The notes below the pieces were generated by a model. That model had not been told where the DNA came from and made no database searches. It was given only the letters and a program-made list of their open reading frames with translations. Source: Frondihabitans australicus (GTDB lineage Bacteria > Actinomycetota > Actinomycetes > Actinomycetales > Microbacteriaceae). Taken from it: a DNA stretch of 64,000 nucleotides. Positions 36,175 to 45,267 of the stretch are shown in pieces (position 1 is the first letter of the stretch; each line of letters begins with the position of its first letter). Both the position numbers and the translations under genes were made by a program. Location: contig NZ_RBKS01000001.1 in NCBI RefSeq assembly GCF_003634555.1, forward strand, positions 1,116,001 to 1,180,000, in the 5' to 3' direction.

Positions 36175-36201
36175 CGTTCACCGAACGGTCGCGAGCCGTT
36201 C
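36175..36201. promoter_or_regulatory. overlapping palindromes with three CGTTC/GAACG half-sites
   Basis: CGTTC-ACC-GAACG (36175-36187) overlaps GAACGG-N7-CCGTTC (36183-36201), giving three alternating half-sites just 26 bases before the secreted protein start at 36227. It looks like an operator for an unidentified regulator. Confidence 0.4.
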
Positions 36202-36226
36202 AATCGTCGTCCCTACTTTGTGGGCC

Positions 36227-39200
36227 ATGCCCATCTCCTCCGGCTCACGCCGATCTCTGGGGCTGACGCTCGCCGTCGCCCTCTCCGTCACAGGCGCAGC
36301 CTCACTCACCGCCACCGGCGCCGCATCGGCCTCCGCCGCGACCGCCTCCTTCACTCCCGGCGACGTCGTCGTCTACCGCGTCGGCGACGGCACCACCGCG
36401 CTCAGCAGCGGAGCGACCCCGGTGTTCCTCGACGAGTACACGCCCTCGGGGACGCTCGTGCAGTCCGTGCCGATGCCCCAGACGGCGAGCGGTACGCAGC
36501 ACGCCCTCACGGCCAGCGGCAGCTCAGGATCCGAGGGCCTCCTCACCCTCTCGGCCGACGGCCGCTACCTCATCGCCCCCGGGTACTCGGCCGCCGTGGG
36601 CACGAAGAAGATCTCCTCGACGGCCTCCGCCTCGACGCCTCGCACGATCGCGCGCGTCGCCGCCGACGGCTCGGTCGACACGTCGACGGCCCTCACCGAC
36701 TCGGCCGACGGCAACAACGTCCGCTCCGCGACGTCGACGAACGGCACCGACCTCTACGTCGGCGGAGCCGCGGGCGGCGCCCGCTACACGACGCTCGGCT
36801 CGTCGACCTCCACCGAGCTCGACAACGGCACGTACAAGAACGTCCGGCAGGTCTCCGTCGTCGACGGCCAGCTCTACGCGTCGGCCGACCCGACGAAGGC
36901 GGGGCTCACGATCGGCACGATCGGCACCGGCACGCCGACGACCACGGGTCAGAGCGTCACGAACCTGACCTTCGACACCGCACCGAACGACCCCTACGCG
37001 TACTCGCTCCTCACCCTCGGCACCGGCACCGCGCCCGACACGCTTTACGAGGCCGACTCCACCAACGGCACCGTCGTCAAGTACGGCCTCGTGAACGGCA
37101 CCTGGACCCAGGAGGGGTCGGTCCTCGTCCCGCAGGTCACCGGCCTCACCGCCAACGACTCGAACGGCGACGTCACGATCTACGCGACGTCGGCGGGCGT
37201 GAACTCCACCACCGGCACGCTGTACTCGATCACCGACGACTCCGGCGTCGGCGGCTCGCTCAGCGGCGTCGCGACGACCGTCGCGACGCTCCCGGCGAAC
37301 GAGGCCGTCCGCGGCGTCGCCTTCGCCCCCGGCACCACGATCGGCTCGGGCGGCGGCATCAAGCCCCCGGTCGTGAAGCCGACCATCTCGACCGGCGACA
37401 CGTCGCTGCCCGCCGCGCTCGGCGACACCACGCAGCAGACCCTCGCGGTGACCGTGGGTGACACGGCCGTCGATCCTGCGGACCTCACCGTCACGGCCAC
37501 CTCGTCGAACCAGGCCGTCGCGGCCGACAGCGGCATCTCGATCACGGGCGCAGGAGCCGACCGCACCCTCTCGGTGAAACCGGGCGGCGTCGGCACCTCG
37601 ACCCTCACCCTCACCGTCACCGCACCCGACGGCTCGAAGGCGCAGACCCAGGTCGCGTACGGCGTCTCGGATGACTACTCCGAGACAGCGTCGAAGGTCT
37701 CGTACCTGTCGGGTGCCGCGAACGCCTCGGCCGCGGTCGACGCGGGCGACGGCTACGCGTTCGTCGGCGACGACGAGTCCGACACGCTTCGTCTCTACGA
37801 CATGACGAAGTCCGGGGCTCCCGTGGCGTCGTTCGACTTCGATTCGCTCCTGCCCGACGGCGACAGCGAGATCGACATCGAGGGCGCGTCCAAGCAGGGC
37901 GACGTCATCTACTGGGAGGGGTCGATGAGCAACAGCTCGAGCGGCAAGCTCGCCCCCGCCCGCAGCACGGTCTTCGCCACGCGGGTGACCGGCACCGGCG
38001 CGAACGCGACGCTCACCTACCTCGGCAGCTACACCGGGCTCCTGGCCGACCTCGTCGCCTGGGACCAGTCGAACGGCTCCGGCCTCGGCGCGAACTACCT
38101 CGGCCTGGCCGCCTCGTCGGCCGACGGCGTAGATGGACACGACTCGTCCGCACTGAACGTCGAGGGCCTCGAGTTCGCCTCGCCGACCTCGTCGACGGCG
38201 TACCTCGCCTTCCGCGCACCGCTCGAGCCGACCACCGACCGCCACCTCGCGATGCTGATCCCGGTGACGAACTACACGGCGCTCTCGACGGCGGGCAACC
38301 AGTCGTCGACGCACGCGACGTTCGGCAAGCCGATCTTCATGGACCTCGGCGGCCTCGGCATCCGCGACATCAAGGAGAACGCGAACGGCCAGTTCCTCAT
38401 CGTCGCCGGCACGGCGAACGGCGACAACACCGGCTTCTCGCTCTACGCCTGGGACGGCGACCCGGCCCACGCGCCGCGCCTCACCGGCACGCAGCTGCCG
38501 CAGGTGCCCGCGACGCCGAACAACGGCTCGTGGGAGACCATCGTGAGCGTGCCCGACAGCCTCACGACGGGTTCGCAGGTGCAGCTCGTCCAGGACGACG
38601 GCACTGTGGACTGGTACGGGGACGGCCTCACCTCGAAGACCGGTGAGGCGACCGGGCTGCAGAAGGACCTCGCGGCCACGTTCACCTACACGGCTCCTGC
38701 GACCCAGGCCTCGTCGCTGACCGTGACGTCCAGCGCCGCGACCGTCGCCCCGCACACGGCGGTGACGCTCACGGCGACCGTCGCGGGCCAGCCCGCTTCG
38801 GCCGCTCCCACGGGCAGCGTGACGTTCGCGATCACCGGCGCCGACGGCTCGACCGTCACCTGCGCCGCCGGAGCGACCGCACCGCTCACCACGACGGACG
38901 ACACCGCGTCGGCCGCCACCTGCACGCTGCCCGCCGGAACCCTGCGGGCCTCGGGCTCGGCTTACACGGTGAAGGCGACCTACGCAGGATCCGACGGCTA
39001 CACGGCCTCCACCGGCTCGCTCACCGAGACGGTCGCCGGCATCGCCACGAAGACGTCTGCAGCGACGATCGCCCTCCTGCCGACGACGAAGACCCCGATC
39101 GGGATCCTCGGCGTCGTGGTCCCGGCCAAGCTGTCGTCGCAGACGATGGCCGGCACGGTCACCGTCACGGAGAGGAACTCGGCGGGGGCCGTCGTCGGGT

Positions 39201-39358
39201 CGCAGAAGACGACGCTGCCCGGGCTCCTGCCGATCATCGCCACCACCGTGCCGGGCGGGATCCTGCCGGTCGGCACGTCGACGGTCACCATCGCCTACGC
39301 GGGCAACGAGTACTACTCGCCCTCGTCGACGACGCTCACGGTCAAGCTCACCCGGTAG
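36227..39358 (+). CDS. secreted DUF3616-like protein with C-terminal Ig-like repeats
   Basis: A 1043-aa product. Residues 1-38 form a Sec signal peptide (basic SGSRRS, hydrophobic core, cleavage near ASA-ATA). Residues 40-380 are beta-propeller-like. About 385-480 form an Ig-like module. About 490-820 resemble DUF3616 (DGDSEIDIEGASKQGDVIYWEGSMS, NVEGLEF, KENANGQFLIVAGTANGDNTGFSLYAWDG). Two Big-type Ig domains follow to the end (PTGSVTFAI; PVGTSTVTIAYAGNEYY). ATG 36227 is used; the TTG 9 bases earlier has no support. No cell-wall anchor, so probably released. Enzyme activity is not established. Confidence 0.75.
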   Translation: MPISSGSRRSLGLTLAVALSVTGAASLTATGAASASAATASFTPGDVVVYRVGDGTTALSSGATPVFLDEYTPSGTLVQSVPMPQTASGTQHALTASGSSGSEGLLTLSADGRYLIAPGYSAAVGTKKISSTASASTPRTIARVAADGSVDTSTALTDSADGNNVRSATSTNGTDLYVGGAAGGARYTTLGSSTSTELDNGTYKNVRQVSVVDGQLYASADPTKAGLTIGTIGTGTPTTTGQSVTNLTFDTAPNDPYAYSLLTLGTGTAPDTLYEADSTNGTVVKYGLVNGTWTQEGSVLVPQVTGLTANDSNGDVTIYATSAGVNSTTGTLYSITDDSGVGGSLSGVATTVATLPANEAVRGVAFAPGTTIGSGGGIKPPVVKPTISTGDTSLPAALGDTTQQTLAVTVGDTAVDPADLTVTATSSNQAVAADSGISITGAGADRTLSVKPGGVGTSTLTLTVTAPDGSKAQTQVAYGVSDDYSETASKVSYLSGAANASAAVDAGDGYAFVGDDESDTLRLYDMTKSGAPVASFDFDSLLPDGDSEIDIEGASKQGDVIYWEGSMSNSSSGKLAPARSTVFATRVTGTGANATLTYLGSYTGLLADLVAWDQSNGSGLGANYLGLAASSADGVDGHDSSALNVEGLEFASPTSSTAYLAFRAPLEPTTDRHLAMLIPVTNYTALSTAGNQSSTHATFGKPIFMDLGGLGIRDIKENANGQFLIVAGTANGDNTGFSLYAWDGDPAHAPRLTGTQLPQVPATPNNGSWETIVSVPDSLTTGSQVQLVQDDGTVDWYGDGLTSKTGEATGLQKDLAATFTYTAPATQASSLTVTSSAATVAPHTAVTLTATVAGQPASAAPTGSVTFAITGADGSTVTCAAGATAPLTTTDDTASAATCTLPAGTLRASGSAYTVKATYAGSDGYTASTGSLTETVAGIATKTSAATIALLPTTKTPIGILGVVVPAKLSSQTMAGTVTVTERNSAGAVVGSQKTTLPGLLPIIATTVPGGILPVGTSTVTIAYAGNEYYSPSSTTLTVKLTR

Positions 39359-39408
39359 CCGGGGCGCAACCCCTCCCGCAGGCGCCTGTCGAATGGAAGA
39401 ATGATTCC

Positions 39409-39735
39409 ATGTTCGGCAAGCGCCTGCGGGGAACCGATTCCCCGATCACCCGCGACACCGGATTCGGCGTGGGCGCGCAGGTCTACGTCGTCGATCGATT
39501 CGAAGACCCGACGACCCCGTTCCCGGACGGCCCGACGGGCTTCGTGGTGCGTCACGGCGGGTCGGCCTGGGGCCCGGTCTCGGTGATCGGCGGGTCGTCG
39601 CGCGTGTGGTGGATCGAGTTCGACACCCCCCAGTACACCGCCGACCTCGAGGGGCCGCTGTCGCGCGTCCAGGTGCCCGAGCGCTACCTGCGGCTCGCGC
39701 CGCCGGTGGGGGAGAACGACTACCTCTCGTACTGA
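39409..39735 (+). CDS. hypothetical protein
   Basis: A 108-aa beta-rich soluble product (VYVVDRFEDP, WWIEFDTPQY, RYLRLAPP). No family is recognised. The start ATG 39409 is preceded by GGAAGAATGATT, which offers a GGAAG ribosome site. Isolated 50 bases after the secreted protein. Confidence 0.6.
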   Translation: MFGKRLRGTDSPITRDTGFGVGAQVYVVDRFEDPTTPFPDGPTGFVVRHGGSAWGPVSVIGGSSRVWWIEFDTPQYTADLEGPLSRVQVPERYLRLAPPVGENDYLSY

Positions 39736-39832
39736 ACGGACTCGCGGCGTCGTGAGCGCCGCGTGTCACCCGAGCGGGGGGCGCTCGCACTGGGGCTGCC
39801 GCGGCCGCACCGGCGAGCCCTACCGTCGGAGC

Positions 39833-39964
39833 ATGATCTCCCCGCGCCTCGCCATCGCCGCCACCGTGCTCACGGTGGCCATCGCCGTGCCGAGCGTGAT
39901 CGCGGCGAGCGTGTCGGCGGCTCCTGCGCCCCACACGCACTCGCACACGGTCACGAAGCACTAG
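39833..39964 (+). CDS. very short putative secreted peptide with His-rich end
   Basis: 43 codons: an Arg, then a hydrophobic helix (LAIAATVLTVAIAVPSVIA) with an ASA-A cleavage-like site, then about 14 residues ending HTHSHTVTKH. It could release a tiny metal-binding peptide, or be a chance ORF. GGAG lies too close to the ATG to be a good ribosome site. The remainder of the 39736-40131 gap holds only the hairpin at 39995-40050. Confidence 0.35.
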   Translation: MISPRLAIAATVLTVAIAVPSVIAASVSAAPAPHTHSHTVTKH

Positions 39965-39994
39965 CCCTCCGCCGGAGCCCTTCTCTCCTTCTTT

Positions 39995-40050
39995 CGAGTG
40001 GCCCGAAACGCACGCCGAACCCCGGTTCCACGTGCATTTCGGGCCACTCG
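39995..40050. terminator. long intergenic hairpin, 20-bp arms
   Basis: Arms 39995-40014 and 40031-40050 pair with one mismatch around a 16-base loop; the outer bases are CGAGTGGC. No U-tract follows. It belongs to the set of long hairpins in this window (also 45172, 58901, 62869, 63494). Confidence 0.6.
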
Positions 40051-40131
40051 TGGTTGCGGGGAATAGTTGGGCGCGCCATGCGTTGAACGAGATACATGCA
40101 AACGCATGGAATCTGACGTAAGGTTGGGGTC

Positions 40132-41295
40132 ATGACACAGGCAGCACAGGGTCCGGTCCAGTTCGGCATCTTCTCGGTCGGCGACATCACGACCGATCCG
40201 ACGACGGGCATCACTCCCACCGAGCACGAGCGCCTCAAGGCGATGATCACCATCGCCAAGCACGCCGAGGAGGTCGGCCTCGACGTCTACGCGGCGGGCG
40301 AGCACCACAACCCGCCGTTCGCGAACTCGAGCCCGACCACACTGCTCGCCATGATCGCGGCGCAGACCGAGCGGATCATCCTCTCGACCGCCACGACGCT
40401 CATCACCACGAACGACCCGGTGAAGATCGCCGAAGACTTTGCGCTGCTCCAGCACATCGCCGACGGCCGCGTCGACCTTACTCTCGGTCGCGGCAACACC
40501 GGCCCGGTCTACCCGTGGTTCGGCAAGGACATCCGGCAGGGCATCAATCTCGCCATCGAGAACTACGCGCTGCTCCACCGCCTCTGGACCGAGGAGGTCG
40601 TCGACTGGAAGGGCCACTTCCGCACGCCCCTCCAGGGCTTCACCGCGACGCCCCGCCCGCTCGACGACGTCGCCCCGTTCGTCTGGCACGGCTCCATCCG
40701 CTCGACCGAGATCGCCGAGCAGGCCGCCTACTACGGCGACGGATTCTTCGCCAACCACATCTTCTGGCCCGCGTCGCACACCCAGCAGATGGTGCAGCTC
40801 TACCGCGAGCGGTTCGAGCACTACGGCCACGGCCGCGCCGACCAGGCGATCGTAGGCCTCGGCGGCCAGGTGTTCATGGCCAAGAACTCGCAGGACGCCG
40901 TGAAGCGGTTCCGCCCCTACTTCGACAACGCGCCCGTCTACGGCCACGGCCCCTCGCTCGAGGACTTCACCGCGCAGACGCCGCTCACCGTGGGCAGCCC
41001 GCAGGAGGTCATCGACCGCACCCTCGGCTTCCGCGACTACGTCGGCCACTACCAGCGCCAGCTGTTCCTCATGGACCACGCCGGCCTGCCGCTCACGACG
41101 GTCCTCGAGCAGCTCGACCTGCTCGGCTCCGAGGTCGTGCCCGTACTCCGCGCCGAGATGGCGAAAGACCGCCCGGCCGACATCCCCGAGGGCCCGACCC
41201 ACGCGGGGCTCGTCGCGGCCCGAGACGCCGCCGCTGCCAGCTCTTCGGTCGAGGCGCAGGATCGCGACAGCCTCTCGGCGGAGGTCTCCGCGTGA
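40132..41295 (+). CDS. FMN-dependent luciferase-like monooxygenase (CE1758 type)
   Basis: A 387-aa product of the bacterial luciferase TIM-barrel family: FGIFSVGD at the start, VGLDVYAAGEHHNPPF (the EHH segment of the family), HIADGRVDLTLGRGNTG (flavin-phosphate region) and WHGSIRSTEIAEQAA. It should oxidise a substrate with reduced flavin and O2. It overlaps by four bases (GTGA) with an FMN reductase gene that would supply FMNH2; this pairing is the CE1758-CE1759 arrangement known in corynebacteria. Substrate unknown. Confidence 0.9.
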   Translation: MTQAAQGPVQFGIFSVGDITTDPTTGITPTEHERLKAMITIAKHAEEVGLDVYAAGEHHNPPFANSSPTTLLAMIAAQTERIILSTATTLITTNDPVKIAEDFALLQHIADGRVDLTLGRGNTGPVYPWFGKDIRQGINLAIENYALLHRLWTEEVVDWKGHFRTPLQGFTATPRPLDDVAPFVWHGSIRSTEIAEQAAYYGDGFFANHIFWPASHTQQMVQLYRERFEHYGHGRADQAIVGLGGQVFMAKNSQDAVKRFRPYFDNAPVYGHGPSLEDFTAQTPLTVGSPQEVIDRTLGFRDYVGHYQRQLFLMDHAGLPLTTVLEQLDLLGSEVVPVLRAEMAKDRPADIPEGPTHAGLVAARDAAAASSSVEAQDRDSLSAEVSA

Positions 41296-41912
41296 CCGCC
41301 AAGCGCCTCGCCGTCGTGTCGGCAGGCCTCAGCCAGCCGTCATCGACCCGACTGCTCGCCGACCGTCTCGCCGAGGCCACCACACGAGCCCTCGCCTCGC
41401 ACGGCGACGCCGTCGAGGTCGAGGTGATCGAGCTGCGCGACCTCGCGCACGAGATCACCGACAACCTCCTGACCGGGTTCGCGCCTCCGGCGCTGGCCGC
41501 CGCCGTCGACGCCGTCACGTCGGCGGACGGCGTGATCGCCGTCACGCCCGTCTTCACCGCGTCGTACAGCGGACTGTTCAAGTCGTTCTTCGACGTCGTC
41601 GATAAGGACTCGCTCGAGGGCACTCCGGTGCTCATCGCGGCGACAGCGGGCACGGCGCGGCACTCGATGGTGCTCGACTTCGCTCTCCGGCCGCTGTTCG
41701 CCTACCTGCGTGCGGTCGTCGTGCCACTGGGCGTCTTCGCCGCCTCGGAGGACTGGGGATCGGGCTACGGGACGACGACCACGCTGCCCGACCGCGTCGC
41801 CCGCGCAGGGGAGCAGCTCGCCGGGCTCATGGCCGGGCACGCGACCACGCGGCCCGACCCGCTCGCGGTCGTCCCGTTCGAGGAGCAGCTGCGACGACTG
41901 TCGGCCGAGTAG
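41292..41912 (+). CDS. NAD(P)H-dependent FMN reductase (CE1759 type)
   Basis: A 206-aa flavodoxin-fold product: SAGLSQPSSTRLLADRL binds the FMN phosphate and VIAVTPVFTASYSGLFKSFFDVVD is the family's substrate loop. GTG 41292 overlaps the monooxygenase stop. It should deliver reduced FMN to the upstream partner. The next gene starts 42 bases later. Confidence 0.9.
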   Translation: MTAKRLAVVSAGLSQPSSTRLLADRLAEATTRALASHGDAVEVEVIELRDLAHEITDNLLTGFAPPALAAAVDAVTSADGVIAVTPVFTASYSGLFKSFFDVVDKDSLEGTPVLIAATAGTARHSMVLDFALRPLFAYLRAVVVPLGVFAASEDWGSGYGTTTTLPDRVARAGEQLAGLMAGHATTRPDPLAVVPFEEQLRRLSAE

Positions 41913-41954
41913 ACCGCAGGAAATGTCTGCGGCGCCCGCTACGTTGAGACGACC

Positions 41955-42788
41955 ATGACCGACACCAGCTCCGCCACCGCAGTCCTCGAACGCTTCCACG
42001 AGCGCCGCCACGCTCGCGCCGTCGCCCCGCAGGGGCTGCTGGCGCTCGTCAACACGCAGTGGGTCGACTCCGCGCAGACGATCTGGGGTGTGCCGGGCGA
42101 GTGGTCCCCGGCTCCTGCGGGCCTGGGCGGGCTCGCCCTGACCGCGACCGCCGCGGACGGCATCGAGGTCGACGGCGAGATCGTCGACGGCACGGTCTAC
42201 GTCTCGGGCAGCGACGCCATCGCCCCGTCGACGATCCGCTTCAGCCCGACCGTCACGGGTACGGTCATCGCCAACGACGACAGTTCGTCGTACGCGCTTC
42301 GCGTGTGGGACGCCGAGTCCGACGGCATTCGCGCCTTCGGGTCGATCTCGTCCTTCCCGCTCGACGAGTCGTGGGTGATCACGGCCGACTGGGTTCCGAC
42401 CGACGACGGCGCCGCGGTCGAGATCCAGCACCAGAAGGACGACGCGCCCCGCCGGCGCGACCTGCCGGGCCTGATCCGATTCTCTCGCGACGGCGCCGAC
42501 TACGAGCTCGCCGCGTTCCCGGCGGGCGACGGCGAGCGGCTCCAGCTGGTCTTCGGCGACGCGACCAACGGAGGCTCGACATACTCGGTCGGGCGCTTCC
42601 TCTTCCCGATCCCCGGTGACGACGGCACCATCACGCTCGACTTCAACCAGGCCGTCCTGCCGCCCTGCGCCTTCTCGTACAACTACAACTGCCCGATCCC
42701 GCCGAAGCAGAACCGCTTCGCGGTGCCCATCGAGGCGGGCGAGCAGCAGGTGCTCGCCGCCGACGGATCGCTCCTCCACGAGGAGTGA
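41955..42788 (+). CDS. DUF1684 family protein
   Basis: A 277-aa soluble beta-rich product. The DUF1684 signature is clear near the end: DFNQAVLPPCAFSYNYNCP then PPKQNRFAVPIEAGE (about residues 227-265). The family's biochemical function is not established. It starts 42 bases after the FMN reductase and may be part of the same transcription unit. One CGCAGGAGC nonamer (reverse) lies at 42111. Confidence 0.88.
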   Translation: MTDTSSATAVLERFHERRHARAVAPQGLLALVNTQWVDSAQTIWGVPGEWSPAPAGLGGLALTATAADGIEVDGEIVDGTVYVSGSDAIAPSTIRFSPTVTGTVIANDDSSSYALRVWDAESDGIRAFGSISSFPLDESWVITADWVPTDDGAAVEIQHQKDDAPRRRDLPGLIRFSRDGADYELAAFPAGDGERLQLVFGDATNGGSTYSVGRFLFPIPGDDGTITLDFNQAVLPPCAFSYNYNCPIPPKQNRFAVPIEAGEQQVLAADGSLLHEE

Positions 42789-42839
42789 TCGCCCCCGTGT
42801 CGGGCGGCCGAAAACGGCCAGCCGAGTAGGATCGAACAT

Positions 42840-44486
42840 GTGTTCACCCTGCTCGTCCGCCTCGCCGACGAGTCGATCGCCGCGACGACGTATGCCAGGG
42901 ACGACACCGGTGAGCTGAAGCAGACCGAGACGCGATCCCTTCCGCCCGGTGACGACGAGGCCCTCCTGGAAGAGGTCGATCGTGGCGAGGCAGAGCACAC
43001 GCGATGGGTCTGGGACGACACGTTCCGCTGGTACCCCGCGCTCCTCGCGGCGGGCCGGCGCGTCGAACGCTGCGTGGACCTCCGGCTCGTCCACGCCATC
43101 CTCCGCCGCTCCGCCTTCACCGCCGGTGCGGCCCTCCACGGCGCGGCGCCCGGCGCGTGGGACGCCGCGCAGGCGGCGGTCGCCGACGCGGGCGCGCTCT
43201 TCGTCGTGCAGCAGGAGTCGATCGCCGGCGCCGACGTCGAGTTCCTGCGGCAGCGCGAGGCGATCGAGCGCTCACCCCAGCGCAGCCGACTGGAGCTGCT
43301 CTCCGCCGCCGAGTCGACCGGCGCCCTCATCGCCTGCGAGATGCGTCACCGCGGCATCCCGTGGTCGGCGACGCGGCACGACGAGCTGCTCACGGCCGCC
43401 CTCGGGCCGCGGCCTCGCGGGGTCGGCGACCGACCCTCCGGGATGCTCGGCGACCTGTCCGCGGTCCGGTCTGCACTCGAAGCGCCCGACCTCAATCCCG
43501 ACTCGCCCGGAGACCTGATCAAAGCTCTTCGTCAGGCGGGCCTCCAGGTGAAGACGACGCGGCAGTGGGAGCTCAGGGAGCTCGAGCATCCGGCGATAGC
43601 GCCGCTCCTGGCCTACAAGAAGAAGCAGCGTCTCCTCGTCGCCAACGGCTGGTCGTGGCTCGACACCTGGGTGGTCGGCGGCCGCTTCCGCCCCGAGTAC
43701 GTCCCCGCCGCGGCGGCGACCGGGCGCTGGGGCACGTCGGGTGGCGGAGCGCTGCAGCTGCCTCGCGCCGTTCGCGGTGCCGTGACGGCCGACACGGGGT
43801 GGAAGCTCGTCGTGGCCGACGCGTCCCAGCTGGAGCCTCGGATCCTGACGGCCCTGGCTCAGGACGAAGCCATGGCGCGCGCGGGCGAGGGCGATCTCTA
43901 CGAAGGGATCGTCGCCTCGGGCGCCGTCGCGACGCGCGCGGAGGCCAAGGTCGCCATGCTCGGCGCCATGTACGGCGCGACGCAGGGCGACGGCGGCCGG
44001 CTGATGCCACGACTGACGCGAGCGTTCCCGAAGGCGATCGCGCTGGTCGAGGCCGCCGCCCGCACGGGGGAGCAGGGCGGCATCGTCACGACCCTGCTCG
44101 GCCGCTCGTCGCCGCCGCCCGGCACGTTCGACGCGTCACGCCCGCCGGAGGACGGCCCGGCCGCGGTCGACGGCGGCATGCGGGCCTGGGGTCGGTTCAC
44201 CCGCAACTTCGTCGTGCAGGGCACCGCCGCCGAGTGGGCGCTGTGCTGGATGGGCGCGCTCCGACGCACCCTGGCCGAACAATGGGGCGCAGGAGCCGAG
44301 GCACCCCACCTGGTCTTCTTCCTCCACGACGAGGTCGTGGTGCACACCCCCGAAGACATCGCCGACGACGTGGCCGACGCGGTCCGGGCCGCCGCGACCG
44401 AGGCGGGCCGCCTGCTCTTCGGCCGTGCGCCCGTGCGTTTCCCGGTCACCGTGGCCGTCGTCGACTCGTACGACAAGGCCAAGTGA
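42840..44486 (+). CDS. bifunctional 3'-5' exonuclease/DNA polymerase (PolA-like, actinobacterial)
   Basis: A 548-aa product, far shorter than PolA: no 5' nuclease. The N-terminal third resembles a DnaQ/PolA exonuclease remnant without clear catalytic acids. The family A polymerase motifs are kept: motif A DASQLEPR (Asp about 327), motif B R-x3-K-x11-YG (TRAEAKVAMLGAMYGA, about 365-380; the Phe of Klenow position 762 is Leu) and motif C HDEVVVH (about 497). It probably has a role in repair or lesion bypass. GTG 42840 follows AACAT directly, with no strong ribosome site. Confidence 0.85.
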   Translation: MFTLLVRLADESIAATTYARDDTGELKQTETRSLPPGDDEALLEEVDRGEAEHTRWVWDDTFRWYPALLAAGRRVERCVDLRLVHAILRRSAFTAGAALHGAAPGAWDAAQAAVADAGALFVVQQESIAGADVEFLRQREAIERSPQRSRLELLSAAESTGALIACEMRHRGIPWSATRHDELLTAALGPRPRGVGDRPSGMLGDLSAVRSALEAPDLNPDSPGDLIKALRQAGLQVKTTRQWELRELEHPAIAPLLAYKKKQRLLVANGWSWLDTWVVGGRFRPEYVPAAAATGRWGTSGGGALQLPRAVRGAVTADTGWKLVVADASQLEPRILTALAQDEAMARAGEGDLYEGIVASGAVATRAEAKVAMLGAMYGATQGDGGRLMPRLTRAFPKAIALVEAAARTGEQGGIVTTLLGRSSPPPGTFDASRPPEDGPAAVDGGMRAWGRFTRNFVVQGTAAEWALCWMGALRRTLAEQWGAGAEAPHLVFFLHDEVVVHTPEDIADDVADAVRAAATEAGRLLFGRAPVRFPVTVAVVDSYDKAK

Positions 44487-44516
44487 CACACGGGCCCACT
44501 CTCGGTAATCACACAG

Positions 44517-44546
44517 TTGTCATTTCGTTATCGAATCCGCCATAAT
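44517..44546 (+). promoter_or_regulatory. sigma-70-type promoter for the DUF3145 gene
   Basis: TTGTCA (44517-44522), an 18-base spacer and CATAAT (44541-44546) in an unusually AT-rich gap. A transcript would start near 44553, about 63 bases before the GTG. This is the clearest promoter in the window. Confidence 0.65.
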
Positions 44547-44615
44547 TCACGTAAGTACCGCAGTTCGTTCGTTCACAGGTCGATGGGGAAGTCGCACCTA
44601 ACGAATGGAGGAACC

Positions 44616-45134
44616 GTGGCTGACAAAAATCGAACCGCGTCGAGCGCGCGTGGAGTGCTGTTCATCCACTCGTCCCCTCGAGCTCTCAGCCCGCACGTCG
44701 AGTGGGCTGCTGGTGGTGCCCTTGGCAGGGCCGTCAACTTCACCTGGAGCGAGCAGCCCGTGCTGAAGGGCTGCCTTCGCGCGGAGTTCTACTGGGAGGG
44801 CCCCCAGGGCACCGGCGCGGCCATCGCGTCCGCGCTGCGCGGGTGGGAGCACCTCCGCTACGAGGTGACCGAGGACCCCAGCGCAGGGTCTGACGGCGGT
44901 CGCTGGATGCACACGCCCGATCTCGGCGTCTTCTTCGCGCAGACCGACTCCGCCGGCAACACGGTCATCCCGGAAGACCGGATTCGCTACGCGATGGAGA
45001 TCGCAGGATCCAACACGCTCGAGCTGCACCGCGAGCTGCGGCTCGCCCTCGGCCAGGCGTGGGACGACGAGCTCGAGGCCTTCCGCCACGCGGGTGAGGG
45101 CAACCCCGTCGCCTGGCTGCACGCCGTCGGCTAG
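44616..45134 (+). CDS. DUF3145 family protein
   Basis: A 172-aa product of normal family length from GTG 44616, which has an ideal GGAGGA ribosome site. It begins MADKNRTASSARGVLFIHSSPRALSPHVEW; the RGVLFIHSSP and WTRWEG-like FYWEGPQGTG segments mark the family. It is actinobacteria-specific and often lies by fatty-acid genes, as here opposite fabF. Function unknown. A CGCAGGATC nonamer at 45002 uses three rare codons (GCA GGA TCC). Confidence 0.88.
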   Translation: MADKNRTASSARGVLFIHSSPRALSPHVEWAAGGALGRAVNFTWSEQPVLKGCLRAEFYWEGPQGTGAAIASALRGWEHLRYEVTEDPSAGSDGGRWMHTPDLGVFFAQTDSAGNTVIPEDRIRYAMEIAGSNTLELHRELRLALGQAWDDELEAFRHAGEGNPVAWLHAVG

Positions 45135-45171
45135 TCCGCTGCCCCTCCCGCCCGGCGCTGCCTTCCCTCCG

Positions 45172-45229
45172 GCGACAAAACGCGACACCTGCGACGCCCG
45201 GAAGCGTCGCAGGTGTCGCGTTTTGTCGC
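45172..45229. terminator. perfect 26-bp hairpin between convergent DUF3145 and fabF
   Basis: Arms 45172-45197 and 45204-45229 are perfectly complementary around a 6-base loop, with internal AAAA/TTTT. It is likely a bidirectional terminator: on either strand the stem runs through a short T tract. Confidence 0.75.
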
Positions 45230-45267
45230 GATGGGGTGTGCGGGCGGCCGTCGCCTCAGGTCCCGAG

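Noticed and set aside
36524..38755. 743-codon antisense frame across the secreted DUF3616 gene
   Set aside because: Composition of a shadow (RRG, VRR repeats) and no start context; the plus-strand frame has a signal peptide and domains.
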